A DNA stretch of 64,000 nt from Dermacentor variabilis (GCF_050947875.1 NW_027460335.1:8323928-8387927); one strand, 5' to 3'. Positions 20,257 through 31,143 are shown, numbered from the stretch's first letter. The notes: a model not told the origin generated them from the sequence alone. Numbers and translations are program-made.

Positions 20257-20288
20257 GAACAGCTTCATTCTGCAGAATGAAGCTGTTC
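20257..20288. repeat. 32-bp perfect palindrome at the A6 5' junction
   Basis: Two 16-base arms (GAACAGCTTCATTCTG and its reverse complement) sit exactly where spacer meets ORF1. An extra CAGAAT precedes them at 20251-20256. One arm is the genuine ORF1 sequence (ATGAAGCTGTTC); the other is its inverted copy. Confidence 0.85.
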
Positions 20289-21260
20289 TGGCTGCTTCAC
20301 ACGACTCCCGACGAGGACGTCAGAGCAGCCTTGGCGCCGTTCGGAACGGTGACCGAAATTTCCAGGGAGCGGTGGCGAGTACCAGGGTGCGGCGACAAAG
20401 GTTCTCACACGCGTCTGGTATCGTTACGGCTGATGGCTGGTATGACCATGGAAGACATCCCGCATCAGCTACGAGTATCAGAGGACCATGCGCTCGTGAT
20501 CGTGCCAGGCAGAGCTCCGCTCTGCCTCCGATGCCGCGGCACCGGCCATATACGGCGCGAGTGCCGTGTGCCACGCTGTGGGCTCTGTCGTCGTTTCGGC
20601 CACGACGAGACCCAGTGCGTGAGAAGCTACGCTAACGTGACCGGGTCTGGCCCGAGCGACGCGTTAGACGAGCACTTGATGGATCAAGCGGACGCGGAAG
20701 AGACTGCTGGAGCGGGCGGAGACCCACGAGGCACGGAAGAGAAGCCAGTGGTCATGGCAAGCGTCAAGTGCCAACCCAGAATGGGCAGTAGCGAGGCAGT
20801 GGCCAAGAACGAAGTGCAAGGTGAACCGTCGGCAGAAAATTCTACGGTGCGTGAAAGTGGGGGCGACGCGGAGGCTGCCGAGGGCGTTCTGCGACAGGGC
20901 AACTCTGGCGCTGCCTTCATCGAAGAATCCGGCGAGCAAATGGACCACGCCAGCGCCGTTTCAAAGAGACCTCGCGAAATACCCGATCAAGATGGCAGGC
21001 TTGAGCAAGACGACGGTATCAGCAGCGAAGGGCCACCCACGAAGGCTTCCTCTTTCCGGCGGTCTACACTCAAGCCCAAGCCGAACGTTCCGCTCGAGAG
21101 GAGGCCGACGCGAGAACTTCCACCTGAGGGGCGTCAGACGCCGACCAATCTGACCAATCCGCCAGGTGGTAGGCAGACGCCGACCGTCCCACCAGACGGG
21201 CGACAGACGCCTGCTGTCCCACCAGATAAGCGGACGACGCCGACAGTTCCCCCGCGGTAG
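20277..21260 (+). pseudogene. A6 ORF1, N-terminally truncated but open, 327 codons
   Basis: The ATG at 20277 corresponds to an internal Met of the full protein (MKLFWLLHTTPDEDV), so about the first 110 residues are absent. The open frame retains the second RRM-like stretch, both intact knuckles (CLRCRGTGHIRREC; CGLCRRFGHDETQC), an acidic linker and the RRSTLKPKPNVPLERRP motif. A proline-rich repeat tail unique to this copy follows (21123-21257). Functionality without the N-terminal half is doubtful. Confidence 0.85.
21123..21257 (+). repeat. Coding minisatellite at the end of A6 ORF1
   Basis: Four imperfect repeats of about 30-36 bp coding variants of GRQTP(T/A)VPP (the last reads KRTTPTVPP). 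Absent from the other ORF1 copies. Confidence 0.75.
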
Positions 21261-21459
21261 CGGGGTGCTGTTTGGTAGAAGGCTCAGTAAGGACTAGGTG
21301 CTGCGGAACCTTTAAGTGAATGATGAGTAGCGCATTTGGTAACGTCATGCCTTCGCCGTATGAGACGGAGCTTATGATGGTGCAGGGTTCTGTTTTTGTA
21401 AGTTTGGCGGTCTTTGATTTCCAAAATGAATTGTAGTTTGCGCTTGCTCTTCTCTTTCA

Positions 21460-24400
21460 ATGGCAAATAATCATGGAATAGCAATGCGTATTGGCACGCT
21501 TAACGTACGAGGGTTAACGGCTAGACGGCGACAAGCACAATTAAGTCGCCTGATGCTGGAAAACGACATAGATATTCTTGCTGTTCAAGAAACTAAAATT
21601 GAAAGCGAAGAGCAAACGGACAAAATGGTTCAGGTTTTTAAATCGCGTTACAACACTTGTGTTTGTCATGGAGTAGGTAAGGCCGGTGGTTGTCTTTTAT
21701 TTTTGCGTAATTCAATAGGTATTGTTGAGCAGAGTGTAATGTCGGCCCAAGATGGGCGATTGGTCCTATGTGATTTCTCTTTCAATAATATTGATTGGCG
21801 AATTGTCTGTGTGTACGCTCCAAACAAAATTAGTGATAGGAAAATTTTTTTTTAACTTTGTTGAGTCACACCTGACGTGTGAAAGAAATGTTGTTCTTCT
21901 TGGTGACTTCAATTGTGTTTGCTTGTCCGAAGATAGGGTGCCCAGTAAAATAATACGGGATACAAGTGCGCATCAACTCTGCGCAATCGTGGCAGACTAT
22001 GATTTAGTAGACGTTGGAAGCATATTAAGCGGTAACAGCGTTGTTTTTACTCATTTCCAAGGGCAGAGTCACGCTCGACTAGATCGTTTGTACGTATCAG
22101 CAAACCTTGCGCGAACGGTCACTAGCTACGCAGTAAAGCACGTGAGCTTCAGTGATCACAGCCTAGTAACGTGTACATTAGGCACGAAACATAGAGGGTC
22201 TCACTTTAACTGGGAACTGTGGAAAATGAACGAAACGATCTTAAGTGATGAATGGTTTTTCAAAACGGTAAAAGGAAAAATTGACGTAATGCAAATAGAT
22301 GCTACAACAAATTGGGCTGAGCTGTGGGAGCAGTTTAAAATTGAAGTGAAAATGAGTGCGATCGAGAGGGCATGTGTGATGCGTCATAAAGCTAAACAAA
22401 GAGAGAAAGAACTGCAAAGCATGCTCGATTATTTTCTAAACGCGGAGTGCACAATACCGGGATTGTTTTCGAAACAGATTAGAGAAATTAAACGCGAACT
22501 TGAAAGGGTGGACGCTCAAATTTACCAAGGAGCCGCGATAAGAGCACGATCCGAGAGGCTGTGGCTGGGAGAGGCGCCAACTAAGCGCGCGCTCAGTGAC
22601 GAAAAGGGTTACGCATCCAAAAACATAATTAAAGAAATTTGTTTTAACAACACAATATCAAAAGACCCAGAAGTAATTGCAAAAGCTTTCGTTGAACACT
22701 ACCGAGCGTTGCTCGGTAGGCAGGTGCCCGTAACAGAAGAGTTTGTAAACACCTTTCTAACACTTCTGCCAAAATTACAAGATGAAATAAAAGAGGGACT
22801 CGAGAGACCGATCTCTGCGAAAGAAATTACAGAAGCCATAGAAGACTTGGGTAAAGGAAAGGCGCCTGGACCAGACGGCCTAGGAGCAGCTTTCTATAAA
22901 ACTTTCAAGGCAGAAATAAGCGAGATACTGCACAGTGTAATATCAGAAGCTCATGAAACTAAGCACTTGCCGCCATCATTCAGAAAAAGTCATGTTGTGC
23001 TTATACCGAAAACCACCGATACGGTAAAGCTGAAATCTGTCGCTGGATACAGGCCCATAAGTCTTACGAATTCGGATTATAAAATCTACATGAAGGTGCT
23101 CGGAAAAAGGACGCAGTCAGTTATTAAATCCATAGTAGGCCCACACCAAACATGTGGTACCAGGAATAGAACAATATTGTCGAATATTCACATCGCTAGG
23201 AGTATATTGGAATGCTGTGATGCGAACCTCGAATGTGTAGCAATGGTTCAGTTAGACCTAGAAAAAGCTTTTGACAGGGTTGCTCACAGCATACTTCTTG
23301 CCCTGCTAAAACACATTAATGTAGGCGAAGTGATTCAGGACGGAGTAGCCATGGCTTATGAGAACTGTTCCGCTCACCTTATAATCAATAAAAGACTCAG
23401 CGAAAATATACCAGTATTATCCAGTGTGCGCCAGGGGTGCCCTTTGTCGCCCTTACTTTTTGCGATTTTTCTTGAACCTCTCTGTTTGAAGGTACGAGAA
23501 AACGAAAACATTCGCGGCTACCGTCTTTTAACTCAGGAAGTAAAAATACTAGCTTACGCAGATGACATCGCACTTTTTTGCATTGACCAAGAGAGCATTC
23601 GGGAGGCAGTCAAGGATGCAAGAAAGTTTTGCAGTCTAACGGGGAGTGCCATAAGCTGGCCAAAAAGCTTAGGCTTCTGGCACGGTGAATGGGACAGCCG
23701 GCCTGCAGTGTTAGAAACAGTACCGTTCACAGATACGCCAACCAGTTATCTTGGTGTTCCTTTGGAATACTATCGCGATACCACGACGCAATGGACTGAA
23801 CAAACTGAGCGGGCTAAAGCACAAACAACGAAGTGGGGAGGCAAGAATCTGTCAATATTCACGAGAGCCACTGTCTGCAATTTATTTCTTGTCAATAAAG
23901 TGTTTTATATGTTGCAAGTTTTATGTATATCCCGAGTGTGTGTACAAAAGTTGCACAGGGTTTTTGCTATGTTCGTGTGGGGATCAGGATGGGAGCGCAC
24001 GAGTCGTCTGAATCTGTTTCACGCTGTGCAGAAAGGAGGGCTGGGTTTGTCGCATTTATTTTTGAAACAAGTAGTGTCGCGCTTCATGTTCTTGCGCGAC
24101 GAAAGCGATTGTTTTTTGCGGTGCGTTATCCAGACGCGATTAGGTGACGCACTGCCAGAATATGTTGTGACGTCGTATGGCATACGTCAAGTTGTTGTCC
24201 GAGGTTTTTTGTTTGAAGTGATAAGCTCTTTCCGTTTTCTAAAAGTACACTTTTCTTTGGAATACCTGAACACGGTCGCAAGAAAGCGATTATACCGAGA
24301 TTTAGTTAATATCATGTGTCCAGTACCAATATACCGTGCAGTATATGCACTGGGGCGTGAGCAGAATGTCTTAAAAAGAGTTAAGAAAATGCCTGTAAGA

Positions 24401-24862
24401 GCAACAACAAAAACATTTTTTTTCATGCTACACACTGGCACGCTTCCTGTCAAGCCATGGCTGCAGGAGAAGGGGATCTTTGGACCCTGGAGTGTGAATT
24501 GCCAAATATGTCAGAAACCGGAGACAATGGAGCACATATTTCTGGAGTGCAGGGACTCAGTCTTCCTTTGGGACATTCTGCAAAGGACACTAAAAAAAGA
24601 ATTTCCTTTAACACCTTTTGGAATCCGTTTTTTACCGTTTGAAGAGACAGAAGGCATGCCATGTGATATGGTGATGTTACTCTGCATGCACAGCGTATGG
24701 AAAACACGAATGGCGGTGCGTAATGAGGATGTTGACGCTAAACCAGCCAAAGAATATTTTGTTGAAAATGTATTGTACATTCGCGAAGCGTTTAAAGCGC
24801 TCAGCAAACCACCTGAGTGGTTAACAGCATTTGAAAAGCTTGGAAACATTCAGCCTTTTTAA
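21460..24862 (+). pseudogene. A6 ORF2 (APE-RT) with one homopolymer frameshift
   Basis: ATG at 21460 (MANNHGIAMRIGTLNVRGL). APE motifs: LNVRG, VQETKIES, VYAPN, LLGDFNCV, FSDHSLV. The only lesion is a run of nine T at 21845-21853 where eight keep the frame (KIFFNFVESH). Everything after it is open for about 1,000 codons: GKAPGPDGLGAAFYK, GYRPISLTNSDYK, VQLDLEKAFDRV, VRQGCPLSPLLF, YADD at 23555-23566, knuckle CQICQKPETMEHIFLEC, end NIQPF. Total about 1,134 codons. A +1 slip, a recent mutation or an assembly error at the homopolymer would all fit. Confidence 0.93.
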
Positions 24863-24966
24863 ACCAAAATTAATCGACAAGGTACACCCGCACATTGAAC
24901 TGTCTTTTTTGTTTTGTAATCGCAGCGGAGAATAGCTGTGAATCGTGTATTCGTTATAAAACAGGC

Positions 24967-24972
24967 AATAAA
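24967..24972 (+). terminator. Poly(A) signal of A6
   Basis: AATAAA in AAACAGGCAATAAAG followed by an A9 run. Confidence 0.75.
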
Positions 24973-24982
24973 GAAAAAAAAA

Positions 24983-25074
24983 TCCCCAGTGTCGCAATCG
25001 GTTAGCGCACGGTACTTATACGACAGTTCTCGTGAGCCATGCCGGGGTTGTGAGTTCGAGCCTCACCTGGGGAA
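24983..25074 (+). tRNA. tRNA-Ile(UAU), A-box variant
   Basis: Regenerated behind A6. It has the TGTCGCAATCGG variant, otherwise complete stems, intron CGACAGTTCTCGTGAGCC and CTGGGGA. Confidence 0.72.
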
Positions 25075-25179
25075 TGTTCTTTTATATTCGACGTCCGAGA
25101 AAAAAGTGCTCGCACGCACGCCAATTTATCATTCCATTGTTACCCGATATATGCTCACTTAGGTTTCTGCTGCACTCAA

Positions 25180-25271
25180 TCCCCAGTGGCGCAATTGGTT
25201 AGCCCACTGTACTTATACGACAGTTCTCGTGAGCCATGCCGGGATTGTGAGTTCGAGCCTCACCTGGGGAA
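25180..25271 (+). pseudogene. Decayed tRNA-Ile(UAU)
   Basis: The D stem reads GCCC and the anticodon stem CTGTA (mismatch with TGCCG). The acceptor and T arms are good. Confidence 0.72.
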
Positions 25272-25375
25272 TGTTCTTTTATATTCGACATTCGAGGAAA
25301 GGTCCTCATACGCACGCCAGTTTATCATTCCATTGTTACCCCGTATATACTCACTTAGGTTTCTGCTACACTCAA

Positions 25376-25467
25376 TCCCCAGTGGCGCAATTGGTTAGCG
25401 CACGGTACTTATATGACAGTTCTCGTGAGCCATGCCGGGGTTGTGAGTTCGAGCCTCACCTGGGGAA
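25376..25467 (+). tRNA. tRNA-Ile(UAU), intact
   Basis: All arms pair. Intron TGACAGTTCTCGTGAGCC. Differs from 4857 only at the first intron base. Confidence 0.92.
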
Positions 25468-25572
25468 TGTTCTTTTATATTCGACATTCGAGAAAAAAGT
25501 CCTCATACGCACGCCAATTTATCATTCCATTGTTACCCGATATATGCTCACTTAGGTTTCTGCAGCACTCAA

Positions 25573-25664
25573 TCCCCAGTGTCGCAATCGGTTAGCGCAC
25601 GGGAATTATATGACAGTTCTCGTGAGCCATGCCGTGGTTGTGAGTTCGAGCCTCACCTGGGGAA
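25573..25664 (+). pseudogene. Decayed tRNA-Ile
   Basis: GGGAATTATA replaces CGGTACTTATA, destroying the anticodon stem. The A box has the TGTCGC variant. Confidence 0.75.
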
Positions 25665-25789
25665 TGTTGTTTTACATTCGACATTCGAGAAAAAAGTCCT
25701 CATACGCACGCCAATTTATCATTCCATTGTTACCCGATATATGCTCACTTAGTTTTCTGCTGCACTCAATCCCCAGTGGAGCAATTGGT

Positions 25790-28677
25790 AGGAAACAGAG
25801 TCAGGTGTACAGACTGCTAAAAGAACCACGACCTCGACGTTTTAGCAGTGCAAGAAACCAAGGTAGACGGCGAGGAGGAGACCGGGAGCATGGTGGAAAG
25901 GTTCACGTACAACTACTATACGGTAGTGAGCCACGCCTTAGGGACTTCGGCGGGGTGTGTCTTGTTCGTGAGGAAGCTTCCAGGCCTGGTTATAGACGGT
26001 TACTTCTCGTGCTCTTCCGGTTGACTTGTCGTTTGTGATTTCAGCTATTGCGATGTCCAATGGCGCGTGTTGTGCATTTATGCGCCTAATACGGTGCAAG
26101 AAAGGGTAAATTTCTTTTTGAACTTGAAGCACCACTTCTCTGTGCACAAAATGATAGCCTGTGTTGGGGACTTCAATTGTGCATTGAACATCGAAGATAG
26201 GTCTACGTGACGCGTAATTTACGACAAAAGCAGCGATATCATGGCGCAGATCATACACTAATTTGAATTAGGGGATATCGCTCAGTGTTTCGGGGCTTAC
26301 CAAGAAGTGAGGTACACCCACTTCCAGGGAATAAGTCATGCACGATTAGACCGTATCTATCTATCATATCATTTAGTAGAAAAATGCCAGTGCTATGCAG
26401 TTACTGCCGCATCCTTTTCTGACCACTGCCTGGTAAAATGCAGGGTGGGCCGCAAAAAAGAACGAAAAGAATCCGTCTGGGAACTGTGGAAAATGAATGC
26501 TGAGCTTCTACGGGATGCTACATTTAACGAAACGGTAGTGAATGCTCTGAACTCTTTTGGAAAAGACAGTTCTATGAAGTTGGGCGAGGAATGGGAGCTG
26601 TTGAAACAAACTATTAAAATCAAGGCAATTGAAAGAAGTAGCGTACTACGATATGAAGAGAAGGCAAGGGAAAGGGATTTAAAAGCATTACTGGAAAAAT
26701 TTGTGATGCTCGAATGCATGCAACTCGGCGCTTATCATGAAGATATGCATGCTATTAAGAAAAAGCTCGAGGTTTTCGATGAAGAGCGTTATCGAGGCGC
26801 GCTCGTGCGTGCGAGAGCAGAAAGACTAGCATTGGGGGAAATGCCTTCGAAAAGAGCACTGGGATTAGAAAAAAAGCACTCCAGACGCAAACAGATTAAA
26901 GCCATCGAATATAACGGGGTGGTAGTAACTGATATGAACAATATAGGGCGTGCCTTCTTTGAACATTTCCAAAAGCTTTTCGCATTCAGGCCCGTCTACA
27001 TGCAAAGTTTCAAGCACTTATTTTTGCAGCGAATGCCACAGCTGTCGAGTGACGTTAAACAAACGTTGGAAGGACGGATAACTGAACAGGAAGTGATAAA
27101 GGCCATCGAAGACCTGAACCCTGGCAAGTCACCAGGTCCAGACGGTCTTTGCGCCGCTTGGTACAAATCGTTCAAAAGCCACCTAGCTCCTATCTTGACC
27201 GCAGTTTTCAATGAAGCATACGAAATGAAAATATTTCCACCATCCTTCGGCCAGTCCCATACAGTACTAATACCTAAAACAGAAGAGACCGAGAAGCTCA
27301 AGCAACTTTCCTCCTATAGACCCATAGCGCTTACTAACTGCGACTACAAAATACTGATGAAGGTGCTGGCACGGCGTATGCAGTCAGTCATTAAGGAAGT
27401 AGTCGGCCCACACCAGACGTGTGGCATTCGCGGAAGAACCATCTTCACTAACATTCATAAGTTGAAGTGTGTGCTGGAGTGTTGTGATGCCATGTGTCAT
27501 GCAGTTGCGATCCTCCAGCTTGACTTGGAGAAAGCGTTTGATTGCGTTTCTCACGAGATATTGCTCACCATCCTTGAACATGTTAATTTTGGCCACATAT
27601 TCACTGAGGGGGTGACCATGGCGTACCGGAGTTGCTATACGAGACTTATAATTAATCAAATGCTGGGGACCCCCCATTAACGTGAAGCGCTCCGTTCGCC
27701 AGGGTTGTCCACTCAGCCCACTCCTGTTTTGTGTTTACATAGAAACGCTATGCCAGGCCATCATTGAAAATGAATACATTAAGAGATTTTGCCTCCAAGC
27801 AGCAGAGGTGAAGTTATTGGCATATGCTGACGATGTGGCTGTATGTTGTAAAGATACGCAAAGTGTATTGAACGCCGTGAGTCTCGTCAGACAGTTTGGT
27901 AATGCCACTAATAGCTTCGTGAACTGGCAGAAATGTTTGGGGTTTTGGCACGGGGGATGGGCGCCCACACCAGACCACTTTTCGAACGTCACCTGGGTCA
28001 CGACGCCAGTTAAGTACCTTGGCGCTCCCCTTGATGCCTACAAGGACAGTAGCGAGTACTGGAAGGAGCTGACAAAAGAAATAAAAGAAAAAGCCGACCG
28101 ATGGAACGCCGGCCACCTGTCAATGTTCGCGAAAGCAACAGCGTGCAACATGTTTCTCGTAACAAAGATCTGGTACGTAATGCAGGTCCTACAGTGCTCT
28201 CGGATTAATGTGCAGAAACTGCACCGCGTGTTCGCTGTTTTCGTGTGGGCATCGAGCTGGGAGCGATGTAGCCGAGATAATCTCTTCCGGCGCGTGAAGG
28301 ATGGTGGTCTGGGGTTGGCGCACCTCTTCTTGCGTCAACTAGTAAACAGGTTCTTCTTTCTTCGAGACACAAATGACCCATTTCTACGCACCGTTATCCA
28401 AATGAGGTTGTCAAGATCACTTCCCGAATTCGTTGTAGGCACCGAAACAATGCCAGGACCAGTTCGTGGTTTCTTTAGGGAAATAATTCAGAGTGTTTCC
28501 TTTTTGCGTGTTCGTTTTTCCAGTCCATATTTGTTGAGTGTAAAACAGAAAAAATTATATCGTGATTTATGTGACAGTGTTTTTCTGGTACCCATGTACA
28601 GAGCCCCCTACAATGGAGGCCCTGGCCTAGATGTATTGAAAAGTATGAAGAAGATGCCAGTTCAACCAGCCACTAAA
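25790..28677 (+). mobile_element. Family A copy A7 (beta), truncated at both ends
   Basis: The 5' end lies at codon about 20 of ORF2, joined to tRNA base 20 (ATTGG|TAGGAAACAG), a typical truncated insertion. The 3' side stops in the post-RT region at CCACTAAA and continues directly as the second half of a tRNA (CCATGCCGGGG). The right edge is a recombination joint, not a retrotransposition end. Confidence 0.87.
25790..28677 (+). pseudogene. A7 ORF2 fragment
   Basis: The APE part is broken (TGA near 26023, TGA near 26208, TAA near 26260, plus shifts). It is open from 26307 (RYTHFQGISHARLDR) through most of the RT to 27680, where a 1-nt insertion near GGGGACCCCCC shifts frame, then open again: RQGCPLSPLLF, YADDVAV near 27830, to QPATK at the joint. 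RT motifs GKSPGPDGL, SYRPIALTNCDYK, LQLDLEKAFDCV all intact. It is closer to A10 and A3 than to any other copy. Confidence 0.88.
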
Positions 28678-28715
28678 CCATGCCGGGGTTGTGAGTTCGA
28701 GCCTCACCTGGGGAA
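28678..28715 (+). pseudogene. 3' half of tRNA-Ile
   Basis: Runs from the last intron bases (CC) through the T arm and CTGGGGAA. The 5' half is replaced by A7. Confidence 0.8.
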
Positions 28716-28813
28716 TGTTCTTTTATATTCGAGAAAAAAGTTCTCATAAGCGCGCCAATTTATCATTCCCCTGTTACCCGATATAAGCTCCCTTAGGTTT
28801 CTACTGCACTCAA

Positions 28814-28905
28814 TCCCCAGTGGAGCAATTGGTTAGCGCACGGTACTTGTACGACAGTTCTCGTGAGCCATGCCGCGGTCGCGACTTCGAGCCTCACCTG
28901 GGGAA
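28814..28905 (+). pseudogene. Decayed tRNA-Ile with anticodon changed to UGU
   Basis: The loop reads CTTGTA, so the anticodon would be UGU (Thr). The A box reads TGGAGC and the T arm GCGACTTCGAGCC, both degraded. Corresponds to 5054-5145 before A2, which has a different anticodon-loop lesion. Confidence 0.72.
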
Positions 28906-28929
28906 TGTTCATTTGTATTCGACATTCCG

Positions 28930-29720
28930 CAACTGATGAACAGGTTCTTCTTTTTTCGAGACACAAATGACCCATTTCTGCGCACCGTGATTCAAATGAC
29001 GCTGTCAAGAGCACTTCCCGAATTTGTAGTAGGTACTGGAATAATGCCAGGATCTGTCCGCGGTTTCTTTCGGGAAATAGTTGACAGTGTTTCTTTTTTG
29101 TGTGTTCGTTTTTCAAGTGAATATTTGTGGACTGCAAAACGGAAAAAGTTATACCGTGATTTGTGTGACACTGTTTTCCTTGTACCCATGTACAGAGCCG
29201 TGTACAGTGAAGGCCCAGGCCTAGACGCACTCAAAAGGGTGAAGATGATGCCAGTTCAACCAGCCACGAAATCTTTCTTCTTTAAATTACACACCGGTAC
29301 CATATCTGTCAAAATCTTCCTGGAAAAACGTGGGTTCTACGTGCCTGGGGAACCTACTGCCTTATTTGTAAAAAAACCGGAAAGCATACATTATGTCTTC
29401 ATCCACTGTTGAGAAGGGGTTTTTTCTGGGACATGTTGCAAAGGACATTAAAAAAGGAGTTACCGATAGATCCACACGCAATCAGGTTTCTGGCAGTAAA
29501 TGATGACGAAGCATTCCCGTACGACCTTATCATGCTTACGGGCATCCACTGTTTATGGCGTGCAAGAATGGCGGGCTACCATTGTGACCTGGATGCCCGA
29601 CCGGCGCGTGTATACTTCCGAGAATGTATGAAGCGATATGTAGAAGTGCAGAAGTTGCAACAGCCTGTTCCTGAGTGGCTGTCGAGGGTTGAACCCCTGA
29701 CAGCGCTCAAGGAATTTTAA
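28930..29720 (+). pseudogene. A8 ORF2 C-terminal fragment
   Basis: Open 28936-29412 (NRFFFFRDTNDPF..). A small shift in the knuckle region (VPGEPTALFVKKPESIHYVFIHC) destroys CLIC. TGA at 29410 replaces Trp as in A2. It continues to ALKEF at 29720. Confidence 0.87.
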
Positions 29721-29866
29721 TACGACAATATCATGCCACAGTAGCGGACGGCAACGAATGTGTTCATTACTGTTTCTCGTTCGGTTTTTGTATTCATTAT
29801 TCTTTCTTTCATTTTTGTGTATATCACTTAAGGAATGTCTGTTGTGGTGACATGTCGAGGACTGGC

Positions 29867-29872
29867 AATAAA
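29867..29872 (+). terminator. Poly(A) signal of A8
   Basis: AATAAA in CGAGGACTGGCAATAAAG. Confidence 0.72.
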
Positions 29873-29878
29873 GAAAAA

Positions 29879-29888
29879 GTGGCGCAAT
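29879..29888 (+). repeat. 10-bp target duplication between A8 and A9
   Basis: GTGGCGCAAT, repeated at 41492-41501 after A9. It is the start of the 5'-trimmed tRNA that A8 had left, so A9 inserted into the tRNA remnant behind A8. Confidence 0.85.
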
Positions 29889-29929
29889 CATTCTGCTTCC
29901 GGCAGCCGAGCTGAGCGGTCACCAGAATC

Positions 29930-31143
29930 ATGGCTCCAGTGGAGCAGCGACAGCGGCCACTTTTGGCCGCGGAAACAGGCTCACCGATGATAAGGATTAT
30001 GCGTTTATTTTGCCGCAACTGCCTAAAGGACAAGTGGTGATTAACACCGTGTTTTTGCACGGTGATGTACGTGCGAGACCGTACAAGGTGGAAGATTTCA
30101 GGGACGCCTTACTGCCGACGGGACTGCTTCCGGACGTGGTATGCATAGGGGCGTACCAAATCAACCACGTCTGGGCAGTGACCCTCTGCGATGCGAACGC
30201 AACGAAAAGGCTGCTTGCCCTCAAGGAACTGCAAGTAAAGGGACGACGGTGCCTCATCGTTGACCCGCAGGACCAGCAGGGGAAGATTAGACTTCACTGG
30301 TTGCTGTATGGCGTTGCCGACGAGGACGTCCGGACGGCGTTCGCGGCTTTCGGCAAGGTGGAGGAGGTGAGCCGGGAGCGGTGGCGCGTTGAAGGCATGG
30401 GAACCAAGACCTCAACGACCAGGACCGTCCTTCTCAAACTGAAGAGCAGCGTCAAGGTGGAGGACCTTCCTCACCAGATCCGCGTCGGCGGTGAGTTGGC
30501 CTTGGTCGTCGTTCCTGGTCGACCGATGCAGTGCCTGCGCTGTCACGGCACGGGACACGTCCGCCGAGAGTGCAGAGTCCCCCGCTGTTCCCGGTGCAGA
30601 CGTTTCGGCCACGTCGACGCTGACTGCGTCAAGTCTTATGCCGCTGTGACAGGCCCACCAGCTATTGACGTGGCGGCAGAGCACGTCATGGACGTGGCCG
30701 AGGCGGAGGATGCGGCTAAAGGAACCGGTGACATGGTGTCGACAGCCACAACTAGTGGGACTACTCTGGAGGAAGACGGAAAGGCGGCTGAGGCTACCCA
30801 GAAACCGAGTAGGGCGGAACAGGTCGCTACGACTGAGGGGCAGGCGACGGGAAGCGTCAGTGAAGACGCACCTGACGACGCGACCGCAATGCAGCAGGAT
30901 GAGGGCGTCGCCGACGACGACCGTACTGGGGCTCTTGCTGCTTCCGTCAAGCGCACCCACGACCAGACGAAGGACCGCGAGGATCAGGCAAACATTACTA
31001 GTGAGGGACCGCCGACCAAGACACCTCATGGGAGGCGGATGGCATTCAAGCCAAGGCCCAACATACCACCTGAAAAAGAGCCTGTCGACAAAGCGCTCAC
31101 GCCTAAGGACCCCAACAAGCCGGGAGGTCCCGGAGGCGGCTAG
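29930..31143 (+). pseudogene. A9 ORF1 (CCHC gag-like), N-terminal frameshift
   Basis: The first ATG (29930, ATCATGGCTCC) lacks one G compared with A5 (ATCATGGGCTCC), so it opens a wrong frame that stops after about 40 codons. The correct frame has no ATG upstream but is open from there to 31143. Both knuckles are intact (CLRCHGTGHVRREC; CSRCRRFGHVDADC), which A5 cannot claim. Acidic linker and GRRMAFKPRPNIP motif present. One base from coding a full protein. Confidence 0.87.

Larger units (their letters stand above)
20250..24982 (+). mobile_element. Family A copy A6 (diverged delta), 5' truncated in ORF1
   Basis: Begins within ORF1 through a small palindrome and ends GGCAATAAAGAAAAAAAAA before TCCCCAGTGTCGC. 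Its C-terminal ORF2 region (MVMLLCMHSVWKTRMAVRNED) groups it with A1/A12, but it is clearly diverged. It carries the cleanest ORF2 of the delta group. Confidence 0.9.
24983..25789 (+). repeat. tRNA-Ile tandem array T6, four units plus a 20-bp piece
   Basis: Units at 24983, 25180, 25376 and 25573 (steps 197, 196, 197). The final piece TCCCCAGTGGAGCAATTGG (25770-25788) is joined to the truncated A7. Confidence 0.92.
28678..28929 (+). repeat. tRNA-Ile array T7
   Basis: A 3' half tRNA (28678-28715), a spacer with variant TTCTCATAAGCGCGCC and GATATAAGCTCCC, a decayed tRNA and 24 bp of spacer before A8. The spacer variants match those at 4975-5040 before A2. Confidence 0.88.
28930..29878 (+). mobile_element. 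Family A copy A8 (beta), 3' fragment, duplicate of A2
   Basis: Same 5' joint (spacer|CAACTGATGAAC) and same 3' end as A2. Ends GGCAATAAAGAAAAA at 29878. Only ten bases (GTGGCGCAAT) separate it from the 5' end of A9. Confidence 0.88.
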
